Shown: positions 8,586 to 17,590 of the stretch, piece after piece
How positions within the stretch are numbered: the stretch's first letter is position 1
Layout of the letters: every line of letters starts with the position of its first letter
Assembly (NCBI RefSeq): GCF_000286835.2
Contig: NZ_AJYD02000038.1
Span: forward strand, 1,034,259 to 1,098,258
DNA length: 64,000 nt
Reading direction: 5' to 3'
DNA from: Enterovibrio norvegicus FF-33
GTDB lineage: Bacteria; Pseudomonadota; Gammaproteobacteria; Enterobacterales; Vibrionaceae
The notes under the pieces: generated by a model
What the model was told of the DNA's origin: nothing
The model's input: only the letters and a program-made list of their open reading frames with translations
Databases searched by the model: none
Translations under genes and position numbers: made by a program

Positions 8586-11162
8586 ATGAGATTCCGATCC
8601 CTGATACCTAACCGGATGCTTTGGATTTATGCGACATTGCTTGTTGTATCTTTGTTCGCCATCGTAGGGATCCGTTTTGCAGGGCTTTTCCCTCCTTTGA
8701 CGTCTTATGCAGAAAACATCAACGTCAATTATGGGTATTTTGTTGATAGCACCAATAGCCACATTCTTGGTTACGTCAAAGAATCTGCGATATTCAGAAG
8801 TGTTGATGACCCGAAAGACATTCCATGGCAACTTGGGAAAAAATCTTACTGGATCAAGATGAATGTCGAAAATATGGGCGCAGATCATCGTCATCTGAGC
8901 TTGTATTTTGATACGCCAATGATCGACAGGCTCAACATTTATCAGTTCGCGTCTGAGGGGCAAGAAGTTAAGCGTTGGCACTTGGGAGACAGTGTCCAAA
9001 AAGGTTATACGCAAGTCGATATGCCTCCAGCAGTACCATTAACGTTGGATGGGTTTGAAAGCTCAACGATTTATTTACAGGTGTATTCAACGGGTATACC
9101 TGTTATGCCTATTTGGCTGCTAAATGCGCATGAGTTCCATGTGCTAACACAACTTCTTCATGCGGTATGGGGTGGTTTCATCGCGATTATGTTACTGGTT
9201 GCGGTATATAATCTTGCTGTGTTTTTGTCGCTCAAAGAACGAGTTTACTTGGTTTACTCAGGGTATGTGCTGACGGCGTTAGTACAACTCGGTGCCGTTC
9301 ATGGTTTTGGTATCTATTTGTTTCCACCCGCGGTACAGACGTTTTTTAGCAATAATATTGTCGCGTTAACGTTTGGATTATTCTTACAAGCGCTCCTATT
9401 TGCCCACCTTTATCTGAGAGTGCACAAAGTCGAGTCTCTGCTTAGACAAATCGTTCACTATGGCATCATGGTCTTAAGCGGTTTAATGCTGATTTCCTTT
9501 GTTTTACCAGAACACATTTCGGGTACTTTTTTAATTGCGATTCAACCAATGTTCTACGGCTTAATCGGCGTGCTTATTTGGCAGCGCTGGAACGTGGGCA
9601 GACGTTGGAGCGGGATGTTCCTGTTTTCTTGGCTTCCTTTACTGGTTGCGGGCATTTTCCCGCCGCTGCTGGTGACTGGCGTGATTGAATACACATTGCT
9701 GACTCGTTACGCATTGATGTTTGGTACGGTACTGGCTGTTCTTTGTATGGCGCTTGCGTTAGCTGAACGTTTTCGACATCAACGAGAAGAATCGGTATAT
9801 CAGCTCACCCACGATGCCATGTCGGCAACACCCAATGCGAATGTGTTGTCTCTGATGGTCGAAAGTCTGATCAATAGAAACGTCAACTTTAAACTGTGCT
9901 GCTTTGAAATTGGTCGATTCTCAAGCCTAGCACCCTATATGTCGGCGGAAGAAAAACGATATTTCGTTGGTCAGGTATGCGAAAAACTGGATGCAGCATT
10001 AGATAGCGATGTTGTCCACGTTGTGGAATCGGGCTATCAAAAATCGCGGTCGTATAGGATTGCCAGTATCAAGGAAGGTCACTTTGGTTTCATCGTCTTG
10101 TCGTCTGACGATGAGAAAGTGGCGTTGCTCTTGTCGAGTGTGATTGATGAACTCGATTGTTATGTAGAGCTCAATAGTTTTGCTATTCGTATTCAGGGTA
10201 CGATTGGAACGAGTTCATATCCAAAAGACGGTAAGCTTACCGATGTACTGTTCAATAAATCGTTGCAGGCACTCACTGAAACGTCCATGACGGTCAATAA
10301 AGTTCATGCTTATGATTCGCTGAATAACTTTAACCGTACCTTGAATATGTCGTTAGTCGCGGACCTCAAAAAGGCGATAGACAACGATGAATTGGAGCTT
10401 TATCACCAGCCACAGATTGACCTGCGTTCGGGCTCAATACATGGGTCAGAAGTCTTGTTACGTTGGGAGCATCCTAAGTTTGGGCAAGTGTCGCCAGAGG
10501 TGTTTGTTAAATTGGCCGAGGGAGTAGGCTTGATCAATGACCTGACGATATGGGTTATCAAGCGGGCGTTCTATCAACAAAGTAAGCTAATAGAACTGGG
10601 TTATAGCCGTCGCTTATCCATCAATATCAGCGCGTCAGACATCGCGATCCCTAATCTTGTCGACAAAATCGCCGACATTGCACAAAACTACAATGTCCCA
10701 ACCGGTCTTCTTTCGCTTGAGCTAACTGAATCCACCATGGTGTCTGATTACGTGAGGCTTAATGAAGTGATAGAGAAGCTTTCAAAGTTTGACATTGAAG
10801 TGTCGATAGACGACTACGGAACCGGATATTCCTCGCTGACTTATCTCTCGCAGTTGCCGTTTACGGAATTAAAAATTGATCGTAGCTTTATCACGGGGAT
10901 TACGAGTAATCCTCGCCAGCAAAATATCGTGAGAACAACAACGGAGATGGCTAAATCACTGGGTTTGATGGTGGTGGCTGAAGGGGTTGAAGATCTCGAA
11001 ACGGCAGTCATCCTGAAACGTTATGGTGTGGATATTGCCCAAGGTTACCACTATTCGCGTCCGCTGAGCTTTAGCCAATACTTGCTCTATCTCAAGCGAA
11101 CGAGCCACCAAATACCGATCTCTGTTAAACACCCGCGTCGGCAGGGTTCTCAACTGGGCTAG
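8586..11162 (+). CDS. Membrane 7TMR-DISM protein with degenerate GGDEF and EAL domains
   Basis: Probable cyclic-di-GMP phosphodiesterase of the inner membrane, 858 aa. After an N-terminal membrane anchor comes a periplasmic 7TMR-DISMED2-like ligand domain (about 40-180), then seven membrane segments (about 195-395). The region 410-590 resembles GGDEF but begins THDAMSATPN and has no GGDEF motif, so it should not synthesise cyclic-di-GMP. The EAL domain (about 595-845) looks active: EVLLRW at 622 in place of EALLRW, NISASD, LELTEST, DDYGTGYSS at 742 and the late motifs KIDRSFI and AEGVED. EVL variants can retain activity. It is transcribed alone, convergent with anmK, and its ATG follows GAGGCAGGGGC. 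Confidence 0.92.
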   Translation: MRFRSLIPNRMLWIYATLLVVSLFAIVGIRFAGLFPPLTSYAENINVNYGYFVDSTNSHILGYVKESAIFRSVDDPKDIPWQLGKKSYWIKMNVENMGADHRHLSLYFDTPMIDRLNIYQFASEGQEVKRWHLGDSVQKGYTQVDMPPAVPLTLDGFESSTIYLQVYSTGIPVMPIWLLNAHEFHVLTQLLHAVWGGFIAIMLLVAVYNLAVFLSLKERVYLVYSGYVLTALVQLGAVHGFGIYLFPPAVQTFFSNNIVALTFGLFLQALLFAHLYLRVHKVESLLRQIVHYGIMVLSGLMLISFVLPEHISGTFLIAIQPMFYGLIGVLIWQRWNVGRRWSGMFLFSWLPLLVAGIFPPLLVTGVIEYTLLTRYALMFGTVLAVLCMALALAERFRHQREESVYQLTHDAMSATPNANVLSLMVESLINRNVNFKLCCFEIGRFSSLAPYMSAEEKRYFVGQVCEKLDAALDSDVVHVVESGYQKSRSYRIASIKEGHFGFIVLSSDDEKVALLLSSVIDELDCYVELNSFAIRIQGTIGTSSYPKDGKLTDVLFNKSLQALTETSMTVNKVHAYDSLNNFNRTLNMSLVADLKKAIDNDELELYHQPQIDLRSGSIHGSEVLLRWEHPKFGQVSPEVFVKLAEGVGLINDLTIWVIKRAFYQQSKLIELGYSRRLSINISASDIAIPNLVDKIADIAQNYNVPTGLLSLELTESTMVSDYVRLNEVIEKLSKFDIEVSIDDYGTGYSSLTYLSQLPFTELKIDRSFITGITSNPRQQNIVRTTTEMAKSLGLMVVAEGVEDLETAVILKRYGVDIAQGYHYSRPLSFSQYLLYLKRTSHQIPISVKHPRRQGSQLG

Positions 11163-11171
11163 CGCGAAAGA

Positions 11172-12272
11172 TCAGTCCGAATAATAGATAGCGCCAAGTC
11201 GGCAAGGTCGGCTGGCGCCTGTCACTTCAGGCAAATTTCCCGGTTCCCCTTCTAATGCCTGACGTGCTAGCCACGCAAAAGCGAGTGCTTCCATCGAATC
11301 ACCGTCTATCCCTTTATCGTCTGTTGTCATGACTTGCCAGCTTGGCAGTGCGTGTTGCAACGCATTCATTAGGGTCGAATTTCTTGCCCCACCGCCACAG
11401 ACCAGCAACTCTCCCTTGTCATCATCGTTAAGTTCGTCGGCAATTGAGGTTGCTGTTAATGCCAGCAACGTGGCTTGAACGTCTTCCGGTGCGATCTCTT
11501 CTCCGAACTGTGCCAATTGTTGAGTTAGCCAACCCTGATTGAAAAGCTCGCGTCCTGTGCTTTTTGGGGCAGACTTTGCGAAATATCCATCAGATAGCAT
11601 TTGGTTGAGTAATGCCGGATTCAGCTCGCCGCAAGCGGCCCAATTGCCGTCTTCGTCATAAGGTTTGTGTTGGTGTTCGAGTACCCAGCTGTCCATCAAC
11701 ATATTGCCAGGGCCGGTGTCATAACCCATCACGGGGTGATTGGGCGCCAATACGGAGATATTGGCAATACCCCCGATGTTGAGCACGACGCGCGTTTTAT
11801 TGCTTTCTCCAAACAAGTAACGATGAAACGCAGGAACGAGTGGCGCGCCTTGGCCACCTAATGCCATATCTTTGCGACGAAAATCAGCGACGGTGGTGAT
11901 ACCGGTTAGTGCAGCAATGATGTTGGCATCGCCAAGCTGCATCGTGAAAGGCATAGGACCGTTAGGTTGATGGAATACGGTTTGGCCGTGGCAGCCAATA
12001 GCCGTGATGTCTTCGGCTTTTAATCCTGTTTGTGCTAAGAATTGATTGACGGCGCTTGCGTAGGTTTTGCCAAGGAAATGGTCGATGGCGCCAATTTCTT
12101 CCAGTGTGACAGGTGCGCCTTGGCTCAATGCAATCAGCTTTTCCTTAAGCGCTTCAGGAAAGGGATACATGGCTTGATGATGCGCGTTAGCGCTTTGATG
12201 ATCAAAATCAGCAGCCACCAAGTCAATACCGTCCAAACTTGTGCCGGACATAATGCCAATATACATGCTCAC
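11172..12272 (-). CDS. anmK: Anhydro-N-acetylmuramic acid kinase
   Basis: Phosphorylates and opens 1,6-anhydro-MurNAc released from recycled peptidoglycan to MurNAc-6-phosphate, using ATP in the cytosol. Family landmarks are GTSLDGIDL at the N-terminus, GHDTGPGN-like YDTGPGNMLMD and the late CGGGARN loop. The GTG at 12272 is preceded by AGAGG at 6 nt, better spaced than for the ATG two codons later. It is divergent from nagZ, which acts in the same recycling route, and convergent with the EAL gene, with a 9-nt gap. Confidence 0.96.
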   Translation of the reverse strand: MSMYIGIMSGTSLDGIDLVAADFDHQSANAHHQAMYPFPEALKEKLIALSQGAPVTLEEIGAIDHFLGKTYASAVNQFLAQTGLKAEDITAIGCHGQTVFHQPNGPMPFTMQLGDANIIAALTGITTVADFRRKDMALGGQGAPLVPAFHRYLFGESNKTRVVLNIGGIANISVLAPNHPVMGYDTGPGNMLMDSWVLEHQHKPYDEDGNWAACGELNPALLNQMLSDGYFAKSAPKSTGRELFNQGWLTQQLAQFGEEIAPEDVQATLLALTATSIADELNDDDKGELLVCGGGARNSTLMNALQHALPSWQVMTTDDKGIDGDSMEALAFAWLARQALEGEPGNLPEVTGASRPCRLGAIYYSD

Positions 12273-12408
12273 GGATAGCCTCTTTATTCTTCTAAATCTG
12301 ATGACTTAAGTCTCTCACAGTCCTAAGAATTTGGTGATCGAAATTGTGTTGAAGATGTGACTCATCGTACTATTCACCACAGAGCCTAATTTGAAACAGG
12401 AGAGCACC

Positions 12409-13413
12409 ATGGGCCCATTGTGGCTTGATGTGGAAGGATGCGAGCTAGACGCTGAAGAGCGAGAGCTATTGGCACACCCAACCGTTGGCGGCGTAATTCT
12501 ATTTGCGCGTAATTTTCATGACAGCCAGCAACTTGCGGCGCTGAATCAGGCAATCCGAAAAGCGGCAAAACGCCCTATATTAATCGGTGTTGATCAAGAG
12601 GGTGGTCGCGTACAGCGTTTTAGAGAGCAGTTCACCTTGATCCCGGCCGCACAATCTTATGCGCGAATGCCTAATGGTGAGGCGCTTGCAAGAGAGTCTG
12701 GATGGTTGATGGCTGCAGAGCTAATGGCGCACGATTTCGATCTTAGCTTTGCGCCAGTGCTCGATCGAGGTTTTGATTGCAAAGCCATTGGTAGCCGTGC
12801 TTTTGGCGATGACAATGCGACTGTAATTCGTTATTCAAGCGCGTTTATGTCAGGCATGAAAGAAGCGGGCATGGCAACCACGGGCAAACACTTTCCAGGA
12901 CACGGTGCCGTGTTGGCGGATTCTCATGTTGAGAGCCCAATCGATGAGCGTAGCAACCTATTCGAACAAGACATGGCCATTTTCAAGGCCCAGATTGATG
13001 CGGGTACCTTGGATGCCATGATGCCCGCACACGTCATTTATCCACACTATGATGATTTACCTGCAAGCGGTTCATCTTACTGGTTGAAGAAGGTGCTGCG
13101 GGAGCAGTTGGGCTTCAAAGGTATTGTTTTCTCAGATGATCTGAACATGGAAGGGGCAACCGTGATGGGTGGCCCAGCAGAGAGAAGTCAGCAAGCATTG
13201 TCGGCAGGTTGTGACATGCTGTTGCTTTGCAACAATCGTCGATCATCGATTGAAGTGTTGGATCAACTGCCAATCACTGAGGTGTCACATGCTGGTAGCC
13301 TAGCGAAAAAGCACGAGTTTACAGTGAAAGAGTTACAAAGCTCTGTGCGTTGGCGCGAAACGACGAAACAGGTCGAAATCTTCAACGCACAATGGCAAGA
13401 GCAAAACGCTTAA
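12409..13413 (+). CDS. nagZ: Beta-N-acetylhexosaminidase
   Basis: Glycoside hydrolase family 3 enzyme that removes GlcNAc from GlcNAc-anhydroMurNAc peptides during cell-wall recycling; its products can influence AmpC induction in species that have AmpR. Motifs are [12 protein letters not shown], the catalytic-dyad loop [14 protein letters not shown] and the nucleophile segment [10 protein letters not shown]. The ATG at 12409 follows CAGGAGAG; the longer frame begins with an unsupported TTG. The product is 334 aa, as expected. The 137-nt gap to divergent anmK must hold both promoters. Confidence 0.96.
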   Translation: MGPLWLDVEGCELDAEERELLAHPTVGGVILFARNFHDSQQLAALNQAIRKAAKRPILIGVDQEGGRVQRFREQFTLIPAAQSYARMPNGEALARESGWLMAAELMAHDFDLSFAPVLDRGFDCKAIGSRAFGDDNATVIRYSSAFMSGMKEAGMATTGKHFPGHGAVLADSHVESPIDERSNLFEQDMAIFKAQIDAGTLDAMMPAHVIYPHYDDLPASGSSYWLKKVLREQLGFKGIVFSDDLNMEGATVMGGPAERSQQALSAGCDMLLLCNNRRSSIEVLDQLPITEVSHAGSLAKKHEFTVKELQSSVRWRETTKQVEIFNAQWQEQNA

Positions 13414-13433
13414 GTCTATTCTGTTATAAATTC

Positions 13434-13469
13434 GCGGCGGGCTACTCTGAAAAAAGAGTGCTTTGCCGC
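13434..13469. terminator. Imperfect hairpin between nagZ and the ArsR-family gene
   Basis: Outer arms GCGGC/GCCGC and inner arms ACTCT/AGAGT around an A-rich loop. No T-run follows on either strand, so termination is only a weak reading. It sits between two convergent genes, where a terminator would be expected. Confidence 0.35.
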
Positions 13470-13504
13470 TATGTCTTACCACGAACTTTGATACTCATTC
13501 CGCG

Positions 13505-13804
13505 CTAATTTGTCAGCTCTTCGTCAGCACAACACTCTTCTTGCAAGAACGTCAGGACACCATTCAATTGTTCAAACTGAGGCACACAGTAAAGAACACG
13601 GCCTTCACGACGCTGAGTAATTAGACCTGCTGACATTAAGCTAGACAGATGATGTGACAATGTCGAGCCTGGGATGCCGAGATCTTCTTGAACTTCTCCG
13701 ACGGAGATACCATTGTGTCCGGAACGTACCAAGCGTTTGAAAATCGACAAGCGGGTCGGGTGCCCTAACTCTTTCAGTGCTTTCGCAACGATCTCCAGTT
13801 CCAT
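13505..13804 (-). CDS. ArsR-family transcriptional regulator
   Basis: Small dimeric winged-helix repressor, 99 aa. The helix-turn-helix is GEVQEDLGIPGSTLSHHLSSLMSAGLI and the wing is RREGRVLYCV. The ELCVCDL metal motif of classical ArsR is missing, but a vicinal cysteine pair (QEECCADEE) near the C-terminus could bind a thiol-reactive ligand or zinc. The ATG at 13804 has AGAGGA six nt upstream, which decides it over the ATG five codons earlier. A perfect inverted repeat just upstream is a likely autoregulatory operator. No arsenic gene adjoins it; arsJ is 28 kb away. Confidence 0.88.
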   Translation of the reverse strand: MELEIVAKALKELGHPTRLSIFKRLVRSGHNGISVGEVQEDLGIPGSTLSHHLSSLMSAGLITQRREGRVLYCVPQFEQLNGVLTFLQEECCADEELTN

Positions 13805-13829
13805 GTCATATCCTCTCATCTATTCTATT

Positions 13830-13845
13830 TAATATTTCGATATTA
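13830..13845. promoter_or_regulatory. Candidate operator of the ArsR-family regulator
   Basis: TAATAT and ATATTA form a perfect inverted repeat around TTCG, about 26 nt upstream of the chosen start. AT-rich imperfect palindromes at the start of the gene are the usual ArsR/SmtB-family operators. Confidence 0.5.
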
Positions 13846-14037
13846 CCAGAAATGTCTTATTCGTGTCTTCGAAGATCCTTACGTTTCTTGCGGTCGACAT
13901 TTTCCCATTAGTTATTTGGCTGGTGTGCTGCGAAAGGTATGCTCGTTGGAGCAGTAATGGCTTCAGTGATTGGTCGTGCGGGAGCCACGCACCTTGAGGT
14001 TACTCGGGCATGGTTTGCTCATTTACAAAACTATAAA

Positions 14038-14068
14038 AGCCAGGAATGCAGAGCATTTCTGGCTTTTT
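14038..14068. terminator. Bidirectional terminator
   Basis: Arms AGCCAGGAATGC and GCATTTCTGGCT with one mismatch, followed by TTTTTT on the plus strand and TTTT on the minus strand. It lies 5 nt past the stop of the 52-aa minus-strand gene and supports that gene call. Confidence 0.75.
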
Positions 14069-14073
14069 TCTCA

Positions 14074-14232
14074 TCAATCGAACGGGTATTCCTCGTGGGA
14101 AGTTCGACTAGGGCGCGGTTTACGTCGCTTCTTGTCGCGTTGAGGTTGCTCACCGAACTCTTCGTTGAACTTAGAATGTACTTTGTCTTTTCGATTAGTG
14201 TCGTTTTTCAGCCACTGTTCCCACTTGGCCAT
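14074..14232 (-). CDS. Small basic conserved-looking protein, function unknown
   Basis: A 52-aa frame starting MAKWEQWLKNDTNRKDK and ending HEEYPFD. It is highly charged, with a run of basic residues in the middle (RDKKRRKPRPSR) that could contact nucleic acid. The ATG is preceded by AAGG at 9 nt, and a terminator lies just past the stop. The composition looks like a real protein rather than chance. I do not recognise a named family; a ribosome- or RNA-associated role is only a guess from the charge. Confidence 0.72.
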   Translation of the reverse strand: MAKWEQWLKNDTNRKDKVHSKFNEEFGEQPQRDKKRRKPRPSRTSHEEYPFD

Positions 14233-14871
14233 CTTATTTTACCTTGTTCGTATTCTTGTTACTTTGGATAACTAGGGATCTAGAACCTACTTGGTTTCTA
14301 GACGCTAAGTCGTTGTCTATTAAATATAGCCCAAATAACATGACATATTGATGAAGTTTCTTTGGCGTTTCCATTACGCCAATTCCAAGTAAGAATAAAT
14401 CCAGATCATGAATTAAATACAACGAAAAAAATCACTGCGTTTGATTAAATATTTCGATTGTCATGAGTGCCGGTTGGCTATTTTGGGACGTATGTATCAT
14501 TAACGGAAGATAGCGATAGTGAAAGTGGCAATAATCAGCTGCAAGCCAGTAAATTTGGGTTTTTATTTGTGATTCAGGGGTGTGATGTAAAACAAGTAAA
14601 CGTCAAAAAGTGGCATATTTTTTGTAATAAGATGATGTTTTTCACATTGTTACAATAACTTACTTCATTCATGCTCGACCTGCGAATGCTTATTGGCTAC
14701 CTTACTTATAAAATTCATCACTAAACAGGTGTTTGATACTCGACAGGGTTCTAAAACACCGCTATAACGCTAAGAGAATAAATTTTCTTTGTTGTCAGAT
14801 AAATAATATTTTTCTTTACATCGAATGTAGTAATGAAGAATATTGCACAATGTATGTTGAGGAGTTAAATA
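14233..14871. other. Intergenic region upstream of maoP
   Basis: No convincing gene in 639 nt. It holds a TCTAGAA/TTTCTAGA hairpin near 14279-14302, AT-rich promoter-like DNA, and the maoP ribosome site GAGGAG at its right end. A 62-codon minus frame here ends 1 nt before the 52-aa gene but has no ribosome site or recognisable sequence. Confidence 0.5.
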
Positions 14872-15201
14872 ATGTTTAGTGGTCAAAGGTTTTTTGATGA
14901 CAGGCATTTCCCAAAAGGTTTCGCGCGTTCCGGCTATTTCACGATTAAGGAATCGCAGCTTTTGGAAACCAGTGGCCGTACCATGAAAGCACTGTTTGAC
15001 GGTGTGATGGTGCCGCAAGACGAAGAACAGCAAAAGTTTGTCGACGAGATAAACGGACGTCGTGCAGCGGAGTCTCAATACGCGCTGTGTTGGTTGAAGT
15101 ATTTAAGAGAAATCAATCATAAGCACGTGGTATACAACCTGTGCTCTACGTCTCGTAACGGTGCAACTGAAGATTATTCTGAAGCAGAAGCAGACGAATA
15201 A
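14872..15201 (+). CDS. maoP: MaoP (DUF413) macrodomain Ori organisation protein
   Basis: 109-aa DUF413 protein. In E. coli the homologue YifE/MaoP acts with the maoS site to confine the Ori region of the chromosome. The N-terminal RFFDDRHFPKGFARSGYFTIKESQLLE segment aligns by eye with the E. coli [27 protein letters not shown]. The middle holds the repeat-like EEQQKFVDEINGRRAAES, and the end is acidic as in the family. The ATG has an ideal GAGGAG site. It is followed by a strong terminator. Whether a maoS site is present nearby cannot be judged here. Confidence 0.88.
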   Translation: MFSGQRFFDDRHFPKGFARSGYFTIKESQLLETSGRTMKALFDGVMVPQDEEQQKFVDEINGRRAAESQYALCWLKYLREINHKHVVYNLCSTSRNGATEDYSEAEADE

Positions 15202-15220
15202 GAAATGTGACTGACAAGTA

Positions 15221-15250
15221 AAAAGCGAGCATATCGAGCTCGCTTTTTTG
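15221..15250. terminator. Bidirectional terminator between maoP and the zinc-finger gene
   Basis: Arms AAAAGCGAGC and GCTCGCTTTT around ATATCGA, with T6 on the plus side and T4 on the minus side. It lies between two convergent genes. Confidence 0.88.
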
Positions 15251-15266
15251 TTTTGTTGACGAAAGA

Positions 15267-16730
15267 TTACGCGAGTAATTGTGCCAATGTGTATGGTTGC
15301 CTCGTTAGCCCCAACGCTTGTGCTGGGGTTATCCCATCGCCATTTTGATGGCACAAGTTGTTCCAAGCGCGGAAAATATCCAGCAGAGGGAGCAAGCCTC
15401 CTGGTCGAAGTCGTCTTCTAGGCTCATCGATCAATGATCGGAAGTTCAGGTAGAAGCGGGCTTGATACTCTTCCAGCATGAAGGTGCTTGCACGCTGCAG
15501 CCATTCATCTTCTTTTCCCGTCTCTTTACCAAGGTGACATATTGCTTTGGCTGCATTGCCTCTTTGGGTGAACGCCCAGCGATCACGCCACCAACTCAGT
15601 AACATGATATCAATATTGTCTGCCGTGTCGTTTTCTTGCCATTCCGACGTCTGCGTGACGTAAACCGGTTGGCATTGGCGTTGTTGCAAGCGCTCTTTAA
15701 ACACACTAATTACCGCCGAACGCAGCAAGGGTTCTTGTGGGAGATAGAGTGTTAAATCATCCCATTGCATGGTCAATTCTTGTAAACGCAGAAACTGGGC
15801 ATACGCAGTGTACTGAGGGCGTATCAAGCAACCTTTTGATGGATAGTCCACATTGACGGGGCGCGTGTACAGGTCTTCTACATTGCTACGAGATAGGACT
15901 TCTTTGTATTTGTTATTAACTTGATTCAGCAAATCATTGCTGTCTGGCTCGCCAATTTCTGCCAAATGAATAAAGCTATCGGGCATGCGACGTGAGTTTG
16001 GGGTGTAAACATCGGCTTCTTCGTCGGGCTTTTCTTCATCTTGGGAATAATTGATGTTTTGAAGCAGTACATAACCTTGCGCTGCATCGCCTGTGGTTAG
16101 CCACATAACCCCGTTATCACTCAGTGGTTGCAACGGTGCAAGCGTTGAAGCAAGAGGGTTATTGATGGCAAGTTGTAAAAAACGGGCGTCAACACTGGCC
16201 AGTTTGTTTCGACAGCGTGCCGCAACTTGATCCAAGTGATCATAAAATGTCTTGGGGTTCATGCTTAACTTGCGGCAGATTTCTCTGACAGGGTGACCAG
16301 TGAACAATAAACCAAGCAGCTTTTGTTGTACGCCAGACTTTGGGTTCGCGTTCGACCACTTGTCCACGAAGGTTGATTGGCAATGTTTGCAGCGATAGCG
16401 CTGACGTTCACCACTGTATCCAAAAGCATGATAGAGCTCGCGGTTAGTGAGGACGGGCTTACCATGTGCAATGCAGCCCTCTGTGCTGCAGGCTGCCAAG
16501 TTACCTGAGTCTTGCGTTTTGAGTCGTGCAAACTCGGTTCGCACGGCTTGATTGTTAAGGAGAGGAGGAAAGGCGCCACACTCACGGCACACCAAACCGG
16601 GACGAGACGGATCAGTATCTTGAAGCAAATAGTACTTCGCATCACTCAATCCAAAGTTTCGACACGCCAATGTTTTACAAAAGTTGAGTTGTAATCCATC
16701 TGCCGCCGGCGGTAGCTTCCCTGTAGACAC
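15267..16730 (-). CDS. Zinc-finger protein resembling a domesticated transposase, function unknown
   Basis: 487 aa, starting at a GTG with the strong site GAGGAGGA. The N-terminal 140 residues hold four cysteine clusters: CKTLACRNFG, CRECGAFPP, CSTEGCIAHGK and YRCKHCQSTF. The last, with the following helix-turn-helix-like PVREICRKLSMNPKTFYDHL, resembles the DNA-binding N-terminus of IS1/IS1595-type transposases. The remaining 300 residues contain acidic stretches and a WWRDRW motif but no DDE triad that I can trace. There are no terminal inverted repeats or target duplications beside it, so it looks like a stable host gene. No function can be assigned. Confidence 0.75.
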   Translation of the reverse strand: MSTGKLPPAADGLQLNFCKTLACRNFGLSDAKYYLLQDTDPSRPGLVCRECGAFPPLLNNQAVRTEFARLKTQDSGNLAACSTEGCIAHGKPVLTNRELYHAFGYSGERQRYRCKHCQSTFVDKWSNANPKSGVQQKLLGLLFTGHPVREICRKLSMNPKTFYDHLDQVAARCRNKLASVDARFLQLAINNPLASTLAPLQPLSDNGVMWLTTGDAAQGYVLLQNINYSQDEEKPDEEADVYTPNSRRMPDSFIHLAEIGEPDSNDLLNQVNNKYKEVLSRSNVEDLYTRPVNVDYPSKGCLIRPQYTAYAQFLRLQELTMQWDDLTLYLPQEPLLRSAVISVFKERLQQRQCQPVYVTQTSEWQENDTADNIDIMLLSWWRDRWAFTQRGNAAKAICHLGKETGKEDEWLQRASTFMLEEYQARFYLNFRSLIDEPRRRLRPGGLLPLLDIFRAWNNLCHQNGDGITPAQALGLTRQPYTLAQLLA

Positions 16731-16815
16731 CAGTCCTCCTCGAGTTTTCTTACATCTTTAATAGAAAATAAAAACTGGCACACCTTGCGCTAGATATGAA
16801 CAGAACGGGCTTGGG

Positions 16816-16986
16816 TTAAGAAAAAAAGCGGGTAATCATTGTTTGGTAGGCCATGCCACCCAAGTAGATACCAACAATGCCCATAATTCCGGAAATGACA
16901 GGAGGAGCAGGTAACGGTAGCTTGACCGCGCTGAAGAAGAAGCCCACAACGGCACCTGCAACAATGGCTAAAAGAACTTCACTCAT
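16816..16986 (-). CDS. XapX-domain small membrane protein
   Basis: 56-aa protein of the XapX (DUF1427) family: two hydrophobic segments around the conserved KLPLPAPPVISGIMGIVGIYLGG. Homologues are small inner-membrane proteins of unknown function. The ATG is preceded by AGAGAGG at 7 nt. It is too short to show up in usual gene lists. It stands alone between two longer genes and is not obviously in an operon. Confidence 0.87.
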   Translation of the reverse strand: MSEVLLAIVAGAVVGFFFSAVKLPLPAPPVISGIMGIVGIYLGGMAYQTMITRFFS

Positions 16987-17085
16987 CACGACACCTCTCT
17001 GTCTTTTTTAGACGAACAGCAGTTTGTTCCTGTAAATGTATATTCAGTGTTAACGTTTCTGTGCCCAGTCTAAGGAACCCGCAAC

Positions 17086-17160
17086 ATGCTTCAGCAGATC
17101 GTGATCACATTCATTGGCATTCTATTTGGCTTTTCTGTCTTAATTTACCTTTCCTGTTGA
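17086..17160 (+). CDS. Possible 24-aa hydrophobic membrane peptide
   Basis: ATG preceded by AAGGA at 9 nt opens a 24-codon frame, MLQQIVITFIGILFGFSVLI then YLSC, that is almost one transmembrane helix. Such single-helix microproteins are common regulators of membrane complexes or type I toxins. It has no visible terminator or partner. Chance cannot be excluded at this length. Confidence 0.35.
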   Translation: MLQQIVITFIGILFGFSVLIYLSC

Positions 17161-17378
17161 TTTGGTGATATCGATCACTTTTTGGGGTTAGGGTTTTATC
17201 CGAACTATTGGTCAAGATAGAGAGCTAACTGAATAAATCTCTTGGATCTTTTTTCTACATATTTTTTAAAATATAAAAAAAATACTATTATTCATTGCTT
17301 TAGAGATGTAAGTCTTGACTGGCTTGAACCTCTTCTCCGGCTCGCATATTCCCACATTAAAACTAAGATTAATTTAAT

Positions 17379-17392
17379 TCTCAATATTGAGA
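17379..17392. promoter_or_regulatory. Perfect 14-bp palindrome before the lipoprotein gene
   Basis: TCTCAATATTGAGA lies 46 nt upstream of the lipoprotein start in very AT-rich DNA. It could be an operator for the two-gene secreted-protein unit. The remaining DNA between 17161 and 17437 shows no other gene. Confidence 0.4.
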
Positions 17393-17437
17393 TATAAAAC
17401 GTTATTTAATGACTTTGGCTTGTGAGCAGGGGGATGT

Positions 17438-17590
17438 ATGAAAGGTTTATCGAAAATGGCATGTATAGGGCTGCTATGCAGTGCGATATGGGCGTGTAGT
17501 GATAGCGGTTCTACAGCAGCAACGACCACGTCAACCAGCAGTTTACAGTTACCCCAGCAACTGGAGGTCGTGACAAATGAAAATGATTAA
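17438..17590 (+). CDS. Tiny predicted lipoprotein, function unknown
   Basis: 50-aa protein with a lysine-bearing N-terminus, a hydrophobic core and a likely lipidated cysteine at ...SAIWAC followed by SDSGS. The mature part is a Ser/Thr-rich tether (AATTTSTSS) ending in VVTNEND. The ATG is preceded by CAGGGGG. Its last 14 bases overlap the start of the 727-aa secreted protein, so the two are translationally coupled and probably act together, for example as a surface anchor or chaperone. The tryptophan at -2 of the lipobox is unusual. Confidence 0.68.
   Translation: MKGLSKMACIGLLCSAIWACSDSGSTAATTTSTSSLQLPQQLEVVTNEND

Noticed and set aside
13939-14271. 110-codon plus-strand frame
   Set aside because: It runs through a terminator and antisense to the 52-aa gene, which has better composition and a ribosome site.
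14234-14422. 62-codon minus-strand frame ending just before the 52-aa gene
   Set aside because: No ribosome site and no recognisable pattern; it crosses a hairpin.
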